DNA of 36,838 nucleotides from an uncultured Verrucomicrobiota bacterium (GCA_903842505.1 CAIMMI010000082.1:1-36838), one strand, 5' to 3'. Positions 16,331-24,147 are shown, counted from the first letter of the stretch. Program-made: numbers and translations. The notes: generated from the letters alone by a model not told the origin.

Positions 16331-18562
16331 TCAGTTCGGAAAGTTCAGTGGAGCATCCGGATTCCGCAACCGGTAGAACCGCGCACCGCCACCGATGTCC
16401 GACGGGGTGAATGGCTCCGACGGCAAACCCGGATCCGGGACCTGATACGTCTGCACGGTCTCCCAGTCCTGGAGATCGGAAGAACGCTCCAGCACGAGGG
16501 AACCGGTCGTAGGCGGAACCTGGAAGGGCACAGTCGTCGCACCAACTTTCAAGGCCAGCTTCGACCGCTGGTAGGACCGAAACACCAGGGCATTTTCATT
16601 CGAACTCCGCCGGATCGTCCGACGGCCCCGATCATCCACGGCCTGGATCGTTGAAAAAGTCACCTCAACGAGGCCTGTGAACTCAACGTGGTAACGACGC
16701 GGCGTGCCCAGGGCAGCCGAAGGAAACGTCCGGGTAACACGGAAGGGATTGCCAATGACGAAGTCATGCTCGATGGACAGCTGGGCAACGTAGCCATCGG
16801 GATCCTCAACCTCCACGAAGTACTCCATCCCGCGACTGCAATAGACCTGCACCCCCGGCGGCGGCCAGACCACCCGGATGGCCGGAGAGAGGTTCTCGGG
16901 GACCGTCGGCTGATACCGGACACGAACCGGTTGTTCCCCATCCGCCTCGTACCAACGGGAAGGAGCCAACGAGAACTCCAACCACAGCGGTGTATTGTCC
17001 GCCTCGACGTAACTCGCATCCAAGGCCAGTGCCAGGCTGGTCTCCGAAGCCTCCAACCCGGCAAACTCGACGGCGCCCCGATTCACAAACAATCGCCAGA
17101 AATTCGTATCCGGACTCGGCAGGCCATTGGTCAGGAACGCCGCAACCCTCAACACCTGACGAAAGGGGACGACGGCGGTTCCCTCCCGTTGCAGCCGCAA
17201 CCGGGCGGCGTGCCCGTTCGTCCGTCGCGGGTTGGAAGGCTCGACCATCTGCTCGTCCTCCACGGTAAGCCGAAGCCGGGGCAACACGGCAGGCGTCCCC
17301 AGTAGAAATGGGGCCGCGCCTCCCGGAATGACGAGCGGTTGGGGATTGCTTGGCGTGACCACCGGGATCCCGCCCAACTGCCCATCGTCGTTGACGCCCT
17401 TCGCCCGGACCAATCCGTCCGGACCGAGGATCAACTGGAACAAAGGCGTCACCGACAACGCCTGAACCGGTTTCAGCTGAGGCTCCAATCGCATCCGGGT
17501 CTTGGCCCGGAACAGGTCCGGCGCCATGGTCCCAGGGAAGGGCCAGACCGTATCTCCCGGCCCGCATCCGGAAACCTCGCCAGCTTCGTCCACGAACAGG
17601 TAGCCGACTGTGTGATACCCGAGCCCCACCAACTGCCGCACCGGCAGCCCCGACGGTGCTCCCGGCACGAAACGCGGTTCCCGCATGGGGGCTTCCGAGA
17701 ACCCCCTTTCCACGTCAAACACATGACCCCAGACATAGATCTCGTCCCGATCCGTCCAGCCAAAGACCTGGTTCGATACCACAGCGATGCGCGTCCAGAC
17801 ACTTGCACCCACCGGCGGATCGACCTCCAGGAATCCCGTGCTGAATGAAGTCCCAGTCAATCCGCTCCGCGGACCCATCAACCCCAGGGACTCCTCGCCC
17901 GCAACAAAGACCCGTCCGGACTGCGTCAACGCCACAAAGCACCGACCGCCGCCCACCACATCCACCACCGGTCCCGCGTCAACCGGCAAGCCGGCCGGGT
18001 CCTCGCGGTACTCCGAGAATGCCAACGCCGACGCCAGCGCTGGTCGAGGAGCACGCAGCCACCACAGCGCACCGGATTCATCAATGCCCAAACCGAATGG
18101 CGCCAAACCCAACTCCGCCGTCACCACGGGGGGCACCGCCTTCTTCCAGGTTCGACTTCCAAGCCGCACCGGAAGCAGCGCCCGACTGTTCGGAGCCGAC
18201 GACGGGTTGATCTCAGGGGGGATCTCGGGTTCGCCCCAGGCGAAGAGGCGGCCATTCTGATCGATGGCGAAGTAGCGCAACCCCGGCGCGAACCAGCGCC
18301 ACTGCTTCACCCCTTCCGGAAGCGGCGCCGGTCGCCCGCTCAACCGGCTGTCCGTGGTTCCGTCGCCGTATTGCCCGAAATCATTGGACCCCCAACACCA
18401 CAACAGCCCGTCGTCTCCCAGGACGTAAGACGTCGCACGGGACCCTCGGGAAATCGCGGCATGGATCGTCGATGCCACCAACGTCTCCACCAGCGGCACG
18501 GCCACCAAACAGATCGCGATCCACAGGGGGTACCAGCGGCACGGATTCGGTCGGGAAGGCAT
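16331..18562 (-). CDS. RCC1-repeat (beta-propeller) protein, exported or membrane-anchored
   Basis: The 743-residue product has an N-terminal hydrophobic segment (residues 11-30, YPLWIAICLVAVPLVETLVA) that would act as signal peptide or anchor. It then shows RCC1-type blades: DDGLLWCWGSNDFGQYGDGT (50-69), QNGRLFAWG, QSGRVFVAGEESLG, DEIYVWGHV and DGLVRAKGVNDDGQLGG. A middle region looks like Ig/cadherin-type beta sheets. The last 70 residues (LVLERSSDLQDWETV ... GGARFYRLRNP) form the same kind of tail as in the propeller at 8594-10606. RCC1 repeats usually serve as a binding scaffold; the ligand is unknown. Upstream lie repeats; the gene probably has its own promoter. Confidence 0.8.
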   Translation of the reverse strand: MPSRPNPCRWYPLWIAICLVAVPLVETLVASTIHAAISRGSRATSYVLGDDGLLWCWGSNDFGQYGDGTTDSRLSGRPAPLPEGVKQWRWFAPGLRYFAIDQNGRLFAWGEPEIPPEINPSSAPNSRALLPVRLGSRTWKKAVPPVVTAELGLAPFGLGIDESGALWWLRAPRPALASALAFSEYREDPAGLPVDAGPVVDVVGGGRCFVALTQSGRVFVAGEESLGLMGPRSGLTGTSFSTGFLEVDPPVGASVWTRIAVVSNQVFGWTDRDEIYVWGHVFDVERGFSEAPMREPRFVPGAPSGLPVRQLVGLGYHTVGYLFVDEAGEVSGCGPGDTVWPFPGTMAPDLFRAKTRMRLEPQLKPVQALSVTPLFQLILGPDGLVRAKGVNDDGQLGGIPVVTPSNPQPLVIPGGAAPFLLGTPAVLPRLRLTVEDEQMVEPSNPRRTNGHAARLRLQREGTAVVPFRQVLRVAAFLTNGLPSPDTNFWRLFVNRGAVEFAGLEASETSLALALDASYVEADNTPLWLEFSLAPSRWYEADGEQPVRVRYQPTVPENLSPAIRVVWPPPGVQVYCSRGMEYFVEVEDPDGYVAQLSIEHDFVIGNPFRVTRTFPSAALGTPRRYHVEFTGLVEVTFSTIQAVDDRGRRTIRRSSNENALVFRSYQRSKLALKVGATTVPFQVPPTTGSLVLERSSDLQDWETVQTYQVPDPGLPSEPFTPSDIGGGARFYRLRNPDAPLNFPN

Positions 18563-18604
18563 ATCGATGGTTGTAAGCCTCGCCGTGCAGCTCAGACAAG
18601 CGAC

Positions 18605-18625
18605 GTCACCCCCCTCTCGGGGGAC
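18605..18625 (-). other. Small GC-rich hairpin upstream of the RCC1 gene
   Basis: CCCCC (18610-18614) and GGGGG (19-23 of the same line, 18619-18623) form a stem with a short loop, extended by GTC/GAC at its outer ends. It lies 43 bases upstream of the RCC1-type start on the minus strand and after the thuA-like gene. It could end the thuA transcript or sit in the RCC1 leader; no T run was seen. Confidence 0.35.
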
Positions 18626-18674
18626 TTTCGGCGTCTCGTCCGCCGGGCCGCGTTTGCGAAACCGCTGGAGCCAT

Positions 18675-18871
18675 TGTCCTCACGAGCCGCCGAAGAGCCC
18701 CAAGTTTCAGGTTTCAGGTTTCAGGTCTCAAGCAAGGGGTGGGGCGAGACTCCGTCGAGCCGCTCCAGAGTTCGAAGTTTTCAGTTTCAAGTTTGAAGCG
18801 GGAGCTGGCCTTGAATCTTGAATCTTGAAACTTGGGAGTCCCAAACGGCTCGTGAGGACACTGGCCCCCCC
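18675..18871 (+). repeat. Terminal-inverted-repeat element, copy 1 (plus partial copy)
   Basis: The core copy is 18738-18871. Its left end reads GGTGGGGCGAGACTCCGTCG followed by AGCCGCT, and its right end AACGGCTCGTGAGGACACTG followed by GCCCCCCC. The ends are inverted relatives sharing GGTGGGGCGAG-like and CGAGCCG-like blocks. Between them are seven-base repeats (CTTGAAT/TTTCAAG type). Just before it, 18675-18737 holds a partial end (TGTCCTCACGAGCCG) and a tandem AGGTTTC heptamer. The element lies in the 369-base gap between the RCC1 and thuA-like genes and is the reverse-oriented relative of 19961-20084. The remainder of the gap shows nothing else. Confidence 0.65.
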
Positions 18872-18931
18872 GCTGGGGGCAGCGTCCAGGTGAGCCCATC
18901 CCGATCCCGCAGTCCCCTTCAAACTCCCCAC

Positions 18932-19876
18932 TCACTTCCCCGCCCCCAACCACACCACGGCGTTCTCCACAACCTTCAACGCATTCGCATCCTTGAACAC
19001 CGGGTACGTCTCGTGCCCGGGACGGAAGTAGAACACGCGGCCGGCGCCCACCTTCCACACGGCTCCGCTCCGGAACCATTCTCCGGTCGCCCACCGTTCT
19101 TCCAGCACGACCTCGTCGGGAGGCGGCACGTGGAACGGTTCGTCATACATCTCCGTGGCTGCCAATTCGAACGTTGCCGGCAAGCCGCGAGCAATCGGAT
19201 GCCCAGGCCTCAGCACCCGCAACTGACTCGGCTTCCCGTCGCCGCGATACGCAGGGAAACAGCAGTTCGGCAGCGTCAATTGGACCTCCACGGGCCCCAC
19301 CGGGGGCTTTCGATAAATCACCGACGGCGTCACCCGATCCGTGTACCTGGGCGCCATCAACGCGCGGGGGAAAAGCTCGGACTCCTTCACCACGGCCGTG
19401 GTCCGCTCGGATTCCGGCAATCCCGCCAGGGCGTCCTGTCGCGCCCGCTCGTTCATGGCCTCCACAAACGGTCTCGACCAGTGGGCCGAGTGCAGCGCAA
19501 TCAACTGAAGCCTTCCCTCGCGGATCCGCCGGACGATGTCACGTGCCACCGGCGGCTCGATCTCCATCTGCCGCACGTGCCCCCACCAGACCAGCACGTC
19601 CGTCCGGTCCAACTCACCCAGGCCCTGCGCGGGATCGTCCAGCGCCGACGACGTCACCTTCAGTCCGGGCACCTTCCGCAGGTGCGCAGCGATCTCATTG
19701 CCCAACCAGTTCGAGTAGGCCTCCTTTTGTCGCGGTTGCCGTTCATCCCAGACAAGCACCCGGATGTCGGCTGCCTTGGCCCTCAAGCCCAGAAACAACC
19801 CGACCCAGACCGCAGCCAGCAACGATCCCGACGCCCGAATCCGTCGGGCCCAGTGCAATTGGTTCATGCCACACAT
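18932..19876 (-). CDS. ThuA-domain protein (trehalose-utilisation-like, glutamine amidotransferase fold), exported
   Basis: The 314-residue protein (311 if the second ATG at 19867 is used) has a signal-peptide-like start with a hydrophobic core (LLAAVWVGLFLGL) ending in RAKAADI, followed by a ThuA-type domain: IRVLVWDE, LGNEIAAHL, ELDRTDVLVWWGHV, VRRIREGRLQLIALHSAHWS, then LRPGHPIARGL and the C-terminal GRVFYFRPGHETYP. ThuA is a class I amidotransferase-like fold that lacks the catalytic Cys; some members act on disaccharides or keto-sugars, most are unassigned. Verrucomicrobia and planctomycetes carry many exported ThuA proteins in polysaccharide-degrading settings, but no glycosidase is beside this one. 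The gene has repeat elements on both sides in inverted orientation. Confidence 0.8.
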   Translation of the reverse strand: MCGMNQLHWARRIRASGSLLAAVWVGLFLGLRAKAADIRVLVWDERQPRQKEAYSNWLGNEIAAHLRKVPGLKVTSSALDDPAQGLGELDRTDVLVWWGHVRQMEIEPPVARDIVRRIREGRLQLIALHSAHWSRPFVEAMNERARQDALAGLPESERTTAVVKESELFPRALMAPRYTDRVTPSVIYRKPPVGPVEVQLTLPNCCFPAYRGDGKPSQLRVLRPGHPIARGLPATFELAATEMYDEPFHVPPPDEVVLEERWATGEWFRSGAVWKVGAGRVFYFRPGHETYPVFKDANALKVVENAVVWLGAGK

Positions 19877-19960
19877 CTACGCCCGGACCGTGGATGCAGG
19901 CGACCCGAAATCCGGACGCAATTCAGTTCGGAATGCATCTTGGCACTGCCCCCAGCGTGA

Positions 19961-20084
19961 GGTGGGGCGAGTGTCCTCACGAGCCGTTTGGGAGTCCCAG
20001 GTTTCAAGTTTCAAGGCCAGTGCTTGAAACTTGGATCTGAAAACTTGCGACTTCAGCAACGGCTCGACGGAGTCTCGCCCCACC
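19961..20084 (+). repeat. Terminal-inverted-repeat element, copy 2
   Basis: The 124-base element starts with GGTGGGGCGAG, then TGTCCTCACGAGCCGTT, and ends with AACGGCTCGACGGAGTCTCG followed by CCCCACC. The outer 11 bases (GGTGGGGCGAG) and inner nine (CGAGCCGTT) of the two ends are exact inverted matches; the bases between them differ. The middle contains TTTCAAG heptamers and a GGCCAG that also occur in copy 1 in reverse complement. No reading frame spans it, so it would be a non-autonomous, MITE-like element. The rest of the 362-base gap (19877-19960, 20085-20238) shows nothing recognisable. Confidence 0.65.
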
Positions 20085-20238
20085 AGATTCGGGGCCAGTG
20101 TCAAGATGCGACCAACCCCCCAGTCCCCCACGACATTCCGCTTTCGTCCGTGCCCCTGTTCCCCCCAATCCTTCCGGGAAGTCGAGTCGCGCAGAACGAA
20201 GGAAAGTCTCACGTCCCGGAATCTACGCCCCCACCCGC

Positions 20239-21294
20239 ATGCCCACACCCCTTGAAGCCCTCGAAGCCTGGATCCATTCCTGGCTGCCGCGCGAATCGTT
20301 GCGCGAACCGGCCGCTGCCGTGCCCGAACTCGCGCGCCGCTGGTCCGAACGCCACCGGTATTGGCACGGTCCTGGACACCTCCGTTGGCTCGTCGACGCC
20401 ATCCGCGCCGAATCGCCCTCCGGCAACCGATCCGCCCTCCTGCTCACCGCCCTCTACCACGACGCCATCTACGATCCCCGTTCCCACAACAACGAGGAGG
20501 ACAGCGCCCAACTCTGGCTCAGCCATGCCGCCCAACCCGACGCCCCGCTCGGCCGCCTCGTCGCCGAGACGATCCGCGCATCGGTGTGGAAGTCGCCGCC
20601 GGCTTCCGAAGTCGCCCGCCGCTTCTTCCAACTCGACACCCATCCCCTCGACGACGGATGTCCCCTCGCCGAGCGGGTTCGTTACGAGCAGGCCATCTTC
20701 CGCGAGTTCCAGTGGGTGCCCTTCGCCTCGTACCGGGAAAAGCGTGCCGAATTCCTCCGCCGTTGGAGCACGACGTATCCATCCCATGCCGCCGGCGCAA
20801 CCCAGTGCCTCGACCTCCTGGGCTCCCTCACCCCACGCATCGCCCTCTACCCGGGCTCCTTCAATCCCTTCCACCTCGGACACCTCTCGATCCTCCGCCA
20901 GGCTGAAAAGGCATTCGACAAGATCATCCTCGCCGTCGGCATCAACCGCCAGAAACCCGGCGCAGGCGAGGCCATGGCCGAACGACTCGCCCGACTCCAA
21001 TCCCAACTCCGGTTCCACGAGGTCACCGGCTTCGGCGGGCTCCTCTCCGACTTCATCGCCGAACTCGACCACCCGGTCACCGTCGTCCGCGGCGTCCGCG
21101 ACGGCACCGACCTGGAAGCCGAACTCCGGTTCGCCCGCTTCCTCAACGATCTCCGACCCGACACGCAGGTCGTCTGGATCGCCGCCGAACTCCAGCACGT
21201 CTCGTCCAGCGGGATCCGCGAACTCGAGAGCTTCAAGCCCGGCGCCGGCGTCCGAGACATCCCGACCACCGACTCGATTTACCAACCAGTCTGA
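20239..21294 (+). CDS. HD-domain hydrolase fused to phosphopantetheine adenylyltransferase (CoaD-like)
   Basis: The 351-residue protein has two domains. Residues 28-190 match the small HD-superfamily proteins of COG4339: RRWSERHRYWHGPGHLRWLV (33-52) and LLTALYHDAIYDP with His74-Asp75, then NNEEDSA (84-90); members are predicted metal-dependent phosphohydrolases. Residues 200-351 match CoaD, which joins 4'-phosphopantetheine and ATP to dephospho-CoA: ALYPGSFNPFHLGH (HxGH at 212-215), KIILAVGINRQKP, VVRGVRDGTDLEAE and VSSSGIRE (321-328). Both active sites look intact, although the segment linking the CoaD motifs is somewhat divergent. The start at 20239 is chosen because upstream sequence to 20098 is repeat-derived. 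The fused HD domain suggests hydrolysis of a CoA precursor or other nucleotide; this is inference. Confidence 0.85.
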   Translation: MPTPLEALEAWIHSWLPRESLREPAAAVPELARRWSERHRYWHGPGHLRWLVDAIRAESPSGNRSALLLTALYHDAIYDPRSHNNEEDSAQLWLSHAAQPDAPLGRLVAETIRASVWKSPPASEVARRFFQLDTHPLDDGCPLAERVRYEQAIFREFQWVPFASYREKRAEFLRRWSTTYPSHAAGATQCLDLLGSLTPRIALYPGSFNPFHLGHLSILRQAEKAFDKIILAVGINRQKPGAGEAMAERLARLQSQLRFHEVTGFGGLLSDFIAELDHPVTVVRGVRDGTDLEAELRFARFLNDLRPDTQVVWIAAELQHVSSSGIRELESFKPGAGVRDIPTTDSIYQPV

Positions 21295-21325
21295 CTTTCC
21301 CTCCGCGTCGGGGCACCCTCCGTTG

Positions 21326-21387
21326 GTAGGCCGCGTGCCCCCACGCGGCGTTTCACCATCCCCGCCGGGTGAAGGCACCCGGCCTAC
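21326..21387 (+). repeat. Palindromic intergenic repeat (GTAGGCC type)
   Basis: The arms GTAGGCCGCGTGCC and GGCACCCGGCCTAC pair over 13 of 14 positions, with about 34 bases between. It stands 31 bases after the HD-CoaD stop codon. It is a different family from the CGTAGCC repeats, though both start with GTAG. It may be a REP-type element or help end transcription. Confidence 0.65.
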
Positions 21388-21520
21388 AAGCCGTCGGCCG
21401 GGTCCAACCCCGTTCGGGCTCAGGTCAGGGGCGAGAGGCCCCCGAATCCACGCGGACCCCAAATCCGCATTTGCCCGTGTACGTACCATCGGTCAACCTC
21501 CGCCCAACCGGTTCTCCTCC

Positions 21521-21673
21521 ATGGCCGCATCCCGCAAATCGTGGTGTCAGAAGCTCGAGGATTCCACGGACCTCCCCCAGGTCATGGACATCCCCGCCAA
21601 GCTGCAGCCCCTACTCGGCTTCGACCGCCTGCGGATCCCCCGCAGCCAGACCCGCAAAGCCCCCGCATCATGA
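21521..21673 (+). CDS. 50-residue peptide, possibly the N-terminal remnant of an MGMT-family protein
   Basis: ATG at 21521 opens a 50-codon frame whose TGA overlaps the start of the radical SAM gene in an ATGA. The sequence begins MAASRKSWCQKLEDSTDLPQ and continues VMDIPAKLQPLLG. From memory this resembles the N-terminus (K-x-W-x-x-K-L-x-D-S-x-x-L-P-x-V-x-x-I) of small proteins annotated as MGMT family, normally about 130 residues, but their core PAPxEVD and catalytic region is missing here. It is therefore either a truncated remnant that now acts as a leader for the downstream gene, or a true short protein. The coupling to 21670 argues that translation matters. Confidence 0.5.
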   Translation: MAASRKSWCQKLEDSTDLPQVMDIPAKLQPLLGFDRLRIPRSQTRKAPAS

Positions 21674-23034
21674 GCACCCTCCCAGCCGATCCTTCGCCCG
21701 CCCCTTCGCCCACGACCCCAGCGCCCGCCGCCGCCCGCACGAACACCACGGCTGGCAACTACTTTGTCTCGAACTACCCGCCCTTCGGCGCGTGGAAGTC
21801 CGAGGACGTGGAAGCCTACCTCGGCGTCCTCGAGCAACCGCCGCGCCCGGACGTTCCCCTCGGCCTTTACACCCACATTCCCTTCTGCCGGAAGCGCTGC
21901 CACTTCTGCTATTTCCGGGTCTACACGGACAAGAATGCCGAGGACATCCGAGGCTACCTCGACACGCTCCTCCAGGAACTCACCCGATACGCCTCCAAGC
22001 CGGTCATCGGTGGCAGGAAACCGAAGTTCATCTATTTCGGCGGCGGTACGCCCTCGTACCTCTCGCCCGACCAGCTTGGTTTCCTCACCAAGGGCATGAA
22101 GGAACTCCTCCCCTGGGACGAAGCGGAGGAAATCACCTTTGAAGGTGAACCCGGCACCCTCACCGACCACAAGCTCCGTGCGATCCGCGAGATGGGCGTC
22201 ACCCGACTCAGCCTCGGGATCGAGCACTTCGACGACCACATCCTCGAGATCAACGGCCGGGCCCACCGTTCCAAGGAAATCCTCCGCGCCTACGCCTACG
22301 CCCGCGAGATCGACTTTCCCCAGATCAACATCGACCTCATCGCGGGCATGGTCGAGGAGACCGAGGAAAAGTGGTGCGAGGCCGTGGCCAAGGCCGTCGC
22401 GCTGCGGCCCGATTCGGTGACGATCTACCAGATGGAGGTGCCCTACAACACGACCATCTACCAGAACATGAAGGCCGAGGGACGCCTCGTCGCACCGGTC
22501 GCGGACTGGGAGACCAAGCGCCGTTGGGTCGACTACGCCTTCGGCGAATTCGAGAAGGTCGGGTACACCGTCACCAGCACCACCACGGTCGTCCGCGACC
22601 CACAGAAGGTGAAGTTCCAGTACCGGGCCGGGCTGTTCTCCGGAGCCGACCTTCTCTCCATCGGCGTCGCCAGCTTCGGCCACCTCTCCGGCGTCCACTA
22701 CCAGAACCAGCACGACTTCCAACCCTACCTGAGTGCCGTCCAGTCGGGTCGCCTCCCCATCTATCGCGCCCTCCAACCCACCCCCGCCGAACTTTACACG
22801 CGGGAGTTCATGCTCCAGCTCAAGCTCGGCTCCGTCAGCGCCAGCGCCTTCACCCACAAGTTCGGCACCGACCCCCGCACGACTTTCGCCACCCCGCTCT
22901 CCACACTTCGCGAATGGGGATACCTCGTCGAGGAGGGCGATCGCATCGGCCTGACCCGCGACGGTCTGCTTCAGGTCGACCGCCTCCTTCAGGAATTCTT
23001 CGATCCGAAATACCGGAAGGGACGTTACGCGTGA
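21670..23034 (+). CDS. HemN/HemW-like radical SAM enzyme (coproporphyrinogen III oxidase family)
   Basis: The 454-residue protein has a Pro/Ala-rich N-terminus (1-28), then a radical SAM barrel with the cluster motif C-x3-C-x2-C (Cys73, Cys77, Cys80, in FCRKRCHFCYF), YFGGGTPSYLS near 118, a glycine-rich FEGEPGTL and SLGIEHFDD, and a C-terminal HemN-type domain (SASAFTHKFGTDP ... LREWGYLVEEGDRIGLTRDG). HemN proper oxidises coproporphyrinogen; relatives include heme chaperones, methyltransferases and cyclopropanases. The usual HemN substrate residues cannot be checked here. The ATG at 21670 overlaps the stop of the preceding 50-residue frame and its own stop overlaps the GTG of the next gene, so the three form one operon. 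Confidence 0.8.
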   Translation: MSTLPADPSPAPSPTTPAPAAARTNTTAGNYFVSNYPPFGAWKSEDVEAYLGVLEQPPRPDVPLGLYTHIPFCRKRCHFCYFRVYTDKNAEDIRGYLDTLLQELTRYASKPVIGGRKPKFIYFGGGTPSYLSPDQLGFLTKGMKELLPWDEAEEITFEGEPGTLTDHKLRAIREMGVTRLSLGIEHFDDHILEINGRAHRSKEILRAYAYAREIDFPQINIDLIAGMVEETEEKWCEAVAKAVALRPDSVTIYQMEVPYNTTIYQNMKAEGRLVAPVADWETKRRWVDYAFGEFEKVGYTVTSTTTVVRDPQKVKFQYRAGLFSGADLLSIGVASFGHLSGVHYQNQHDFQPYLSAVQSGRLPIYRALQPTPAELYTREFMLQLKLGSVSASAFTHKFGTDPRTTFATPLSTLREWGYLVEEGDRIGLTRDGLLQVDRLLQEFFDPKYRKGRYA

Positions 23035-23606
23035 CTGGGCCCGCTCCCACCTCGATTTCCTGGCTCCATCCCTTGGCGGACTTCTACCAGTCGGCCGGTC
23101 GGGTCCTGCCCACCCATCATGCCGTCGCCCCGGAGCTGATCCCGGAACCCCAGCGGACGCTCCTCGTCCACCACCGGGACATGACCAGCACCCTGGAGCA
23201 ATTCCACGGTCGCCGGATCCACCTCGAGGTCCTCAGCCAGGAACTCCACGGAAATCTCCTCCATCGACAGGTGGTCCTGCTCCTCGACGATACCGATGAA
23301 CCGGTCGAGTTTGGTGCCACCCGGGTCCACCTCGACCGTTTTCCGGAACCTTGGCGCAGCGAAATCGTGGCCGCCCGACGCCCCCTCGGCGGCATCCTCA
23401 ACGCGGCCCGCCAACCCTACCTCAGCCGCCCCTCCGCCTTCATCGCCGTCGAACCGGATCCCTTCCTGAGCGCCGCCCTTCGCATCGCCGCCCCCTCCCC
23501 CAAGGCTCTCTACGGCCGCCAGAACACGCTCAGGACCCCCGAGGGACTGGAGATCGCTGAGATTCTCGAGATCCTGCCGCCGCACGCCGGACCTCGACCC
23601 TCCTGA
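23031..23606 (+). CDS. Chorismate lyase-like (UbiC/DUF98-type) protein
   Basis: A 191-residue protein beginning at a GTG that shares GTGA with the radical SAM stop. It contains RTLLVHHRDMTSTLEQFHG (residues about 43-61), a beta-rich core with HRQVVLLLDD and EPVEFGATRVHLDRFP, and RRPLGGILNAA. The pattern of a leading M-T-x-T-L-E-x-F, an E-F-G-A strand and a late R-x-P-L-G-x-I-L recalls the chorismate lyase-like fold, in which the enzyme releases pyruvate from chorismate to give 4-hydroxybenzoate. I am moderately sure of the fold and unsure of the reaction. Its translational coupling to a HemN-like enzyme suggests a shared pathway, perhaps quinone or aromatic-lipid synthesis; this is inference. 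Confidence 0.55.
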   Translation: MTGPAPTSISWLHPLADFYQSAGRVLPTHHAVAPELIPEPQRTLLVHHRDMTSTLEQFHGRRIHLEVLSQELHGNLLHRQVVLLLDDTDEPVEFGATRVHLDRFPEPWRSEIVAARRPLGGILNAARQPYLSRPSAFIAVEPDPFLSAALRIAAPSPKALYGRQNTLRTPEGLEIAEILEILPPHAGPRPS

Positions 23607-23614
23607 AAACAGGA

Positions 23615-23643
23615 AACGCCCGAATCCATTGGATTCGGGCGTT
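23615..23643. terminator. Bidirectional hairpin terminator between the chorismate lyase-like gene and rpsT
   Basis: AACGCCCGAATCC pairs perfectly with GGATTCGGGCGTT around a three-base loop (ATT). It begins nine bases after the + strand stop and about 100 bases after the end of rpsT on the minus strand. In the minus direction it is followed by TCCTGTTTTC; in the plus direction by ATCCC, so it fits best as the rpsT terminator that also serves the + operon. Confidence 0.75.
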
Positions 23644-23741
23644 ATCCCTACAGATCCCCTCCACCCAAGGGCGTCCCGGGGAGTGGGGTGTTCAACTCGA
23701 TCGCGAACGATCGGGAATCAGGCAGCGTATCAGGCAGCCCT

Positions 23742-24023
23742 TCAGGCCACCTTCTTCGCGGCGGTCGCGGCGTTCAGCCGCAACTGCAACCGGGACCGCT
23801 TGCGCGACGCGGTGGCCTTGTGGATCACGCCACCCTTCGCCGCCTTGGCCAGTGCCGAAGCAACAACCTGAAGCGCCGACTTGGTGTCCTCCGCCTTACC
23901 CGACCCAAGGGCGGTCTGGTACTTCTTCTCCAGCGTCTTCAGACGGGACTTGACGGACTGATTGCGCGCCGCCTTGCGGGCATTCCCGCGGACACGCTTC
24001 TCTGCAGACTTCGTATTCGGCAT
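23742..24023 (-). CDS. rpsT: 30S ribosomal protein S20
   Basis: The 93-residue, strongly basic protein begins MPNTKSAEKRVRGNARKAAR and continues NQSVKSRLKTLEKK, the standard opening of bacterial S20, and ends with an Ala/Lys-rich helix (LRLNAATAAKKVA). S20 binds 16S rRNA at the bottom of the body of the small subunit. The start is fixed by the family N-terminus and a GAGGAAG nine bases upstream; the frame stays open further back to 24110 but that part is not S20. It is transcribed divergently from accD with about 155 bases between the starts. Confidence 0.95.
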   Translation of the reverse strand: MPNTKSAEKRVRGNARKAARNQSVKSRLKTLEKKYQTALGSGKAEDTKSALQVVASALAKAAKGGVIHKATASRKRSRLQLRLNAATAAKKVA

Positions 24024-24032
24024 ATGGACTGT

Positions 24033-24039
24033 CTTCCTC
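24033..24039 (-). promoter_or_regulatory. Shine-Dalgarno site of rpsT
   Basis: GAGGAAG on the minus strand stands nine bases before the ATG at 24023 and supports that start over the open frame upstream. Confidence 0.75.
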
Positions 24040-24147
24040 GAAAATTGAGGGCCGGAGACTATCCAGACCCACCGCATTGTCAACGAAGCGTTCTGAACCA
24101 ATTCCAGCACTGGCCAAGTTCCACTGCGGATGGTATCCCCTTCCCAA

